Positions 32,257-33,602 of a DNA stretch of 33,602 bases are shown here, piece after piece. The notes beneath the pieces are model-generated. The model had not been told where the DNA came from, did no database searches, and was given only the letters and a program-made list of their open reading frames with translations. Origin of the DNA: an uncultured Eubacteriales bacterium (lineage in GTDB: Bacteria > Bacillota > Clostridia > UBA1381); contig CAJKHT010000026.1 of assembly GCA_905199755.1 (NCBI GenBank), forward strand, positions 1 to 33,602, in the 5' to 3' direction. Position 1 is the stretch's first letter. Each line of letters begins with the position of its first letter. The translations under genes were made by a program, and so were the position numbers.

Positions 32257-32990
32257 CACGCCTCATTCTTTACACGCATAATCATAGTACAATACTTCAA
32301 GTCCTTATCGTCCAATCCGAGACCGTCCGCCGTGCCTTTTATGATGCCGTTGTCAACGCACCATTTAACGCCCTCACGCGCCCACTCGGGCATGTTATCG
32401 TCTATGTAATTGTAAATCATGGGATTTTCAATTTTATTAATGCTCTCGGCAATCCTGTCCGCAATCTGATATAAGTGGGTAAGTGATTCATCAATTGCGT
32501 GCAGCTTGTTTTTTTCTTCCGCTGTCATAGCTCCCTCCTGTTCTCTGTACGGATAATTTTTCATCTCCTCCAAAGGATAATATCTTCCGGGGCAGTTACT
32601 GTCACCTATTTCCCTGTGACCGACAATCTTTGTTTCGGGATATATTCCTTTAAGGTACGTTACAAGCTCCTTTATCGCTTGCTTCTGCGTCTCGGGCATA
32701 ACCTTGTCGCGGTTATGATAATCACCCTCGGCACATATTCCTACACTGCAATGGTTCATACCATGCACATGCGCTCCCAATGCCCATAATGGACGACCGC
32801 GGTATATTTCCCCGTTTTTCCTCACGAAAAAGTGATAGCCTATGCCACTCCAGCCGTTTGATTTGTGCCATTCATGAATCTGCTTTGCGGTGCATGTCAC
32901 GGCTTCGGCATGGTGCAGAGTGATGTATTCGGTGGAGGAACGGCGGGAAAGTGCGCCGTTCCATTCCCAATCTGTTTCAATTATGTTCAA
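32256..32990 (-). CDS. Phage N-acetylmuramoyl-L-alanine amidase (endolysin)
   Basis: A 244-residue cell-wall amidase of the Amidase_2/PGRP fold. Zinc-type ligands are in ITLHHAEA (His26/27), VGHREIGD (His125) and SNCPG (Cys133), with Tyr52 in GYHFFVRKNGEIYRGRP. After a coiled-coil-like stretch (about 155-190), the C-terminus MPEWAREGVKWCVDNGIIKGTADGLGL resembles an S-layer-homology-type wall-binding motif found at the end of many Firmicute phage lysins. No signal peptide: release depends on the holin, which is encoded seven bases upstream. Confidence 0.93.
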   Translation of the reverse strand: MNIIETDWEWNGALSRRSSTEYITLHHAEAVTCTAKQIHEWHKSNGWSGIGYHFFVRKNGEIYRGRPLWALGAHVHGMNHCSVGICAEGDYHNRDKVMPETQKQAIKELVTYLKGIYPETKIVGHREIGDSNCPGRYYPLEEMKNYPYREQEGAMTAEEKNKLHAIDESLTHLYQIADRIAESINKIENPMIYNYIDDNMPEWAREGVKWCVDNGIIKGTADGLGLDDKDLKYCTMIMRVKNEA

Positions 32991-32996
32991 AATGCA

Positions 32997-33404
32997 TTAC
33001 TCCTTTTTCGCGTCACGGTCTCTCAATTGCAGCAGCACCTCTTTCAGTCCCGGCGGTATTGCGTCAGAGACGGCAGCGACATTCTCCAGTATTGATATTC
33101 CCTCATTTGCTATGTAAAACATAATCACAACACTTCTTATTTCTATCTCGCCGCCCGTAAGCTCCTGCAATGTGTTCGACAGTACAACAACTGCCAGAAT
33201 AACGGTCTTTTTCAACAGCCCCTTAAATCCGATTTCACTCGACAGCTTCTTGTTGTATATCGCCTTGATAACACCTGTAATATAATCGACAGCCATAATA
33301 ATCAGCAATGCTATAAGCATTTTGTCAAATCCGCCGAACAGAATACCGAATGCCCCTCCGACAACAGCTGCCGACACCGAAACCCAGTTAAATAACTTAT
33401 CCAT
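32997..33404 (-). CDS. Phage holin
   Basis: A 135-residue small membrane protein of the phage holin type (toxin secretion/phage lysis holin). Hydrophobic segments lie near 9-24, 29-47, 66-82 and 91-108, with the typical AVDYITGVIKAIYNKKLSSEIGFKGLLKK between. It would let the amidase reach the wall at lysis. Its ATG at 33404 overlaps the end of the upstream XkdX-like gene by eight bases, and the amidase gene follows closely, a standard lysis cassette. Confidence 0.92.
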   Translation of the reverse strand: MDKLFNWVSVSAAVVGGAFGILFGGFDKMLIALLIIMAVDYITGVIKAIYNKKLSSEIGFKGLLKKTVILAVVVLSNTLQELTGGEIEIRSVVIMFYIANEGISILENVAAVSDAIPPGLKEVLLQLRDRDAKKE

Positions 33405-33588
33405 TAATTACCTCCGTTTCCGCAGGAGCGTTCTTTTCATCAATCAAGGTCTGCAGCTGTGCCAAATCCTCCTCCGTGAGAACGCCCTTTTCATAATAAC
33501 CGTTTGCGTTTAAAATAATCTGATAGTCCGCCATTTTGCCGACTGCACCCTTAAAGCCTGCCATTAAAAAATTTCTGTAATTAAACAT
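33397..33588 (-). CDS. Small XkdX-like phage protein
   Basis: A 63-residue protein, MFNYRNFLMAGFKGAVGKMADY then YEKGVLTEEDLAQLQTLIDEKN. Small proteins like this (XkdX family) sit between tail-fibre genes and holin in many Firmicute prophages; the function is not known. The start ATG 33588 has GGAGGAAATGTATA upstream, ending exactly at the window edge. It overlaps the holin gene. The tail genes should lie just outside the window. Confidence 0.75.
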   Translation of the reverse strand: MFNYRNFLMAGFKGAVGKMADYQIILNANGYYEKGVLTEEDLAQLQTLIDEKNAPAETEVING

Positions 33589-33602
33589 TATACATTTCCT
33601 CC

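Noticed and set aside
32997..33404. Toxin-antitoxin or secretion system next to argH
   Set aside because: The holin family name mentions toxin secretion, but the holin-amidase order is a plain phage lysis cassette.

Overview
The window reads like chromosome of an anaerobic, spore-forming Clostridia-type Firmicute. The evidence is an intact SipL-type spore coat protein (DUF3794 repeats plus LysM), a GerMN (spore germination type) protein, a split two-subunit transketolase, strong AGGAGG-type ribosome binding sites, TTG and GTG starts, and many hairpin-plus-T-run terminators. Gene density is high and only a few intergenic gaps exceed 100 bases; none reaches 300 bases. I saw no rRNA, tRNA, CRISPR array, transposase or integrase.

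Layout. 1-1465: 3' part of an ABC permease gene, truncated at a perfect 40-bp palindrome, and its ATPase. 1469-5151: thiamine salvage operon cytX-thiM-thiE-thiD with its own promoter, a TPP riboswitch and a terminator. 5151-8104: topB with an upstream lipoprotein gene, leftwards. 8077-8832: two gene remnants, a glycoside hydrolase and an AraC regulator, joined at what looks like a deletion scar. 8836-10663: dinB (Pol IV) and another lipoprotein. 10688-15028: split transketolase, mini-RNase III, cysS and cysE, all leftwards. 15053-20268: sipL, then a comEA-like / response regulator / sensor kinase / GerMN operon. 20286-20606: a small XRE regulator with two tandem palindromic operators.

20619-28642 is a sugar-acid catabolic region. 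It has kdgK and eda (2-keto-3-deoxygluconate kinase and KDPG aldolase) under one promoter, ilvE in between, and then a leftward operon of an enolase-superfamily dehydratase, an UlaG-like metallo-hydrolase, a short-chain dehydrogenase and an RraA-fold protein. That operon is divergent from an AraC regulator. The likely logic is lactone opening or oxidation, dehydration to a 2-keto-3-deoxy acid, then phosphorylation and aldol cleavage to pyruvate and glyceraldehyde-3-phosphate; the RraA-like protein may be an alternative aldolase. The substrate cannot be read from the sequence.

28664-32256: a DUF1275 membrane protein, then argG-argH (last two steps of arginine synthesis). 32256-33602: the lysis end of a prophage (XkdX-like protein, holin, amidase), leftwards against the argH terminator.

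The most unusual items are: a structured repeat of about 115-150 bp that occurs twice between genes of the sugar-acid operon and carries the downstream ribosome binding site and start codon; an RR-kinase-GerMN gene order that resembles actinobacterial MtrA-MtrB-LpqB; paired operators around the XRE promoter; and direct repeats 21 bp apart in the AraC/dehydratase divergent promoter.
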